From DASZYT01 sp035545275 (GTDB lineage: Bacteria > Patescibacteriota > Saccharimonadia > Saccharimonadales > UBA4665): DNA of 63,703 bases. The notes beneath the pieces are model-generated. The model had not been told where the DNA came from. It worked only from the letters and a program-made list of their open reading frames with translations, and did not search any database. The position numbers and the translations under genes were made by a program. Each line of letters opens with the position of its first letter. The first letter of the stretch is position 1. The DNA lies in the NCBI GenBank assembly GCA_035545275.1, contig DASZYT010000007.1:1-63703 (forward strand), given 5' to 3'. Below, in pieces: positions 61,289-63,703 of the stretch.

Positions 61289-61381
61289 CTCCATCCAGAC
61301 GGGCAATAGCTTATGTAAAAATACGTACAGCTGCCGGCGCAAACCGTACGGTACAGTTCTATCAGAACAGAGAGGCCGACC

Positions 61382-62254
61382 ATGACAAAGCGACTGCGAC
61401 GACGGATATATATCTACGGGACTACCCTGGCGATACTTGCCATGCTCGCTACGGCTGCATACATTTTTGCCGTCCGGCCCAATGATGAAGCTAACCGCTA
61501 TAACCAACAGCTAACAGACTCCGCAGTCATACTACATGCCACCCTTACGAGCTTGTCACGGACCATTCAGCTCAACATTTTCAATACGCCAGACGGAACA
61601 TTGACAAGCCGCCTACACGATCTCGACAGCATTACGCGGTCTATCACCGCCACCCGATCACAACTTGCTCGCTTTGAGACCCAGGCAAATGATTTGCACA
61701 CCATGGCCCATCTACCTATTTTTAATTCGTACCACAATGCGCAAATAAGCCAGCAAAATGCGCGCGATATCGTATCGCAAACCTCAGACGCGTTAGACCA
61801 ATATCAAAAACTTGCCAACTTTTTACGGCAATACTATACACTCGACAACACCTTCACGACTATTACAGGCAAAATAAACGCGGTCAGCAACCTCGATTCG
61901 CTCATTCCGGATTATTCTCAGGTGTATGCCGACAGCCAGACGTTGGATGATTTGGCTACGTCGGTGCGCAAACTAGCCGCTCCAGCGGCATACGTGTCGC
62001 TCGTCTCTACCGCCACATCGGTGTACCAGCAGGCTGCGCAAGGATTACATGCGTTAGCCAACGGGCTTTCCCTCAACAATGACGCCACTAAAAATAGCGG
62101 TATCGCAATGGTAGAGCAGGCCACTGCTCAGCACGACGACAAGCTCATCGACATACCCTTTAACGATGTTCAAAATTCCTACGTACTTACCCAAATAAGT
62201 GAGCTGCCCGATAAGACTGACAGCATTCTATCGGCGCATACGAGTGGTGACTAA
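61382..62254 (+). CDS. Anchored extracytoplasmic helical protein of unknown function
   Basis: 290 aa. Basic start (MTKRLRRRIYIYG), one TM (about 14-30), then a long outside part that looks all-helical with Gln/Ser/Thr/Leu heptads. No Cys and no known motif. GAGAGG about 7 nt before the ATG is a weak SD. Its end overlaps the convergent glycosyltransferase stop by 4 nt. Confidence 0.6.
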   Translation: MTKRLRRRIYIYGTTLAILAMLATAAYIFAVRPNDEANRYNQQLTDSAVILHATLTSLSRTIQLNIFNTPDGTLTSRLHDLDSITRSITATRSQLARFETQANDLHTMAHLPIFNSYHNAQISQQNARDIVSQTSDALDQYQKLANFLRQYYTLDNTFTTITGKINAVSNLDSLIPDYSQVYADSQTLDDLATSVRKLAAPAAYVSLVSTATSVYQQAAQGLHALANGLSLNNDATKNSGIAMVEQATAQHDDKLIDIPFNDVQNSYVLTQISELPDKTDSILSAHTSGD

Positions 62255-63703
62255 GGTTTGGCCGAGGCCCGTACGGAGGAAAACTCGGCAGACCGCGGCT
62301 GATACGCTACGGTGTTGGTGCGTTGCAGTTTACTCCAGCCAACCTGGGCACCTTTTAGAGCTCGGAGCACCGAGCGGTACAAAATAAATGAACGAATAGG
62401 CCCATACAGCACACGTGTAAGCGGCACCACCAGTAAGTGCCGGAGTCGCTCGCGCGCTATCAACAGACCGATGAACGCAAATAGAAATTGCAGCCCCATG
62501 GTAGCTGCCAGAAACACCAGCAGCACTTCATAATTGCCAGCCAGCAAGTTCTCCAGCTCTACCGCTAGCAAAAGTGGGCCGAACACCAGCGGCATAATGA
62601 TACTAAAGATAGCGAGAGGCAAGGCATACCAGCCCAGCCAGCGAGAACGCCGACGAAACAGCAAATGCCGGTATTTCCAAAAGGTCTGAAAGTCTCCGAA
62701 TATCCAGCGAAATCGCTGCTTGAAAAGTGCATGGATGGTAAGCGGCGCCTCGGTGTAGGCCAGGGCTTGATTGTCCTGAAGGACTTTGTACCCCAAACTG
62801 TGGATGGCCAAGGTAAGATCAAAATCTTCAGCCAACGTGCTCGACGAGTAGCCCCGAGCTTTTTTAATGGCTTCTTTGCGCCAGGCACCGCAGGCGCCAG
62901 GCACAATCATGACCGCTCCCAGTAACGTTTGGGCATTACGTTCAATGTAAATGCCCACTGTATAGTCGAGCGACTGCCAACGGCTAAGCGCATTCTGGAT
63001 GTTGCCCACTTTGACTGCGCCGGCTACCGCTCCTACGGCAGGGTCGGCGAAATGACGCACCAGCTTGCCAATGGTTTGGGGAGGAAAGATGGTGTCGGCA
63101 TCGATGCCCACCACAATATCGCCCCGGGCCTTTTTGATGCCAAAGTTCAGGGCACGAGCCTTACCGCCATTGCGCTTACGGAACGCCCTGACCTTTGGCC
63201 GCTTTGCCAGCTTCCGGGCGACCTTCCACGTAGCATCTTTGGAGCCGTCGTCAACAATAAGCACTTCGATGCGCCGATAGCGCGACCGCAACAGTGATGA
63301 AACCGTTTTAGCCAGCACCGCCTCCTCGTTGTAGGCCGGCACCACCACGCTCACCAGCGGTTCATACCCATTTCTGCGCCGCCCATACTTAATCCGTCGC
63401 ACACTGATAGCGGCCAATACCGTATTGATAAGCATGCTGACACCAACGGAAATAATCGTGACGACAAACAGCTTGGTAACAAGCGCATGTGGCCACACCA
63501 AGTAGGCGCTAGCCGAATACAAGGCAGTTTTATCTGCCAAGGTCACCGGAGTAGGCGCAAACAAGGACGACGATTGAGGGTACAGCTGATTGAGCGTTAC
63601 AAAGCTATAGCCATGCGCCCGCGCCTGCTGGATGAACGACGCCAGATAGGGCAGGGTTCGTGAACGGTCACCGCCTCCATCGTGCATGAGCACCACGATA
63701 TCT
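62251..63703 (-). CDS. Processive family 2 glycosyltransferase with NodB-like domain, cut by right edge
   Basis: At least 484 aa; the frame is open to the window end. The first visible residues (IVVLMHDGGGDRSRTLPYL...YSFVTLNQLYPQ) match the C-terminal end of a polysaccharide deacetylase (NodB) domain. Then come a TM (about 70-95) and a GT2 domain with VVPAYNEEAVLAKTVSSLL, VDDGSKD, GIDADTIFPP, the base LAEDFDLTLAIH and KQRFRWIFG (the QxxRW of processive synthases), followed by three or four TMs. It would polymerise a GlcNAc-type or other surface glycan and trim its acetyl groups in one chain. Confidence 0.88.
   Translation of the reverse strand, partial: DIVVLMHDGGGDRSRTLPYLASFIQQARAHGYSFVTLNQLYPQSSSLFAPTPVTLADKTALYSASAYLVWPHALVTKLFVVTIISVGVSMLINTVLAAISVRRIKYGRRRNGYEPLVSVVVPAYNEEAVLAKTVSSLLRSRYRRIEVLIVDDGSKDATWKVARKLAKRPKVRAFRKRNGGKARALNFGIKKARGDIVVGIDADTIFPPQTIGKLVRHFADPAVGAVAGAVKVGNIQNALSRWQSLDYTVGIYIERNAQTLLGAVMIVPGACGAWRKEAIKKARGYSSSTLAEDFDLTLAIHSLGYKVLQDNQALAYTEAPLTIHALFKQRFRWIFGDFQTFWKYRHLLFRRRSRWLGWYALPLAIFSIIMPLVFGPLLLAVELENLLAGNYEVLLVFLAATMGLQFLFAFIGLLIARERLRHLLVVPLTRVLYGPIRSFILYRSVLRALKGAQVGWSKLQRTNTVAYQPRSAEFSSVRASAKP

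Overview
The window reads like part of a chromosome of an aerobic Candidatus Saccharibacteria (TM7, Patescibacteria/CPR). This is an inference from gene content, not a search result. The genes are compact and often overlap by an ATGA. TGA is used as a stop throughout. Many genes have a -10 box only 6-9 nt before the ATG, which suggests leaderless mRNAs. The lineage's known small respiratory set is present: a complete bo3-type quinol oxidase (cyoABCDE), a type II NADH dehydrogenase, a GlcD-type flavin dehydrogenase and an F-type ATP synthase. No complex I or quinone biosynthesis genes are in view.

Layout. 1-8.6 kb: ApbE (cut by the left edge) with its FMN-binding substrate protein, an MMPL exporter, a UPF0104-type membrane protein, a PIG-L deacetylase, a PAS histidine kinase with a receiver-only regulator, and a Crp-like regulator. 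8.7-12.3 kb: an LCP wall-polymer ligase and an OmpR-type two-component system. 12.3-22 kb: the cyo operon, a cupredoxin-like protein, the flavin dehydrogenase and NDH-2. 22-27.4 kb: a UvrD/RecB-like helicase-nuclease, an atypical aquaporin, MscL with a zinc-ribbon tail, and DedA. 27.7-34.9 kb: the atp operon on the minus strand (atpI-like, B, E, F, H, A, G, an unknown 80-aa gene, D, C). 35-42.8 kb: glutaredoxin, a CobA-like ATPase, a deaminase, a P-loop kinase, a nuclease, a lycopene-cyclase-like membrane protein, a GT2 enzyme, an anchored glycosidase, SmpB and a Ser/Thr/Asn-rich surface protein.

43-60.8 kb looks like accessory DNA. It begins at tRNA-Asn(GUU), whose 3' third is repeated just downstream in two pieces. 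Next come an XRE regulator and a methyltransferase-like gene that share TTGCACAT boxes. Then there is an AT-richer cluster of a 2H phosphoesterase, a nucleotidyltransferase translationally coupled to a PLP group II decarboxylase, and a methionyl-tRNA synthetase. Last is a GC-richer type IV secretion-like operon: ParA-like ATPase, VirB2-like pilin, VirB6-like channel, a PrgI/VirB4-N protein, a separate VirB4 motor, a VirB8-like protein and a three-domain wall hydrolase. Large palindromes sit at two of its gene borders. No relaxase or VirD4 is visible, so this apparatus may serve secretion, host-cell attachment or DNA uptake rather than conjugation. The right edge has two surface or disordered proteins and a processive GT2 glycosyltransferase with the end of a NodB-like deacetylase domain, cut by the window.
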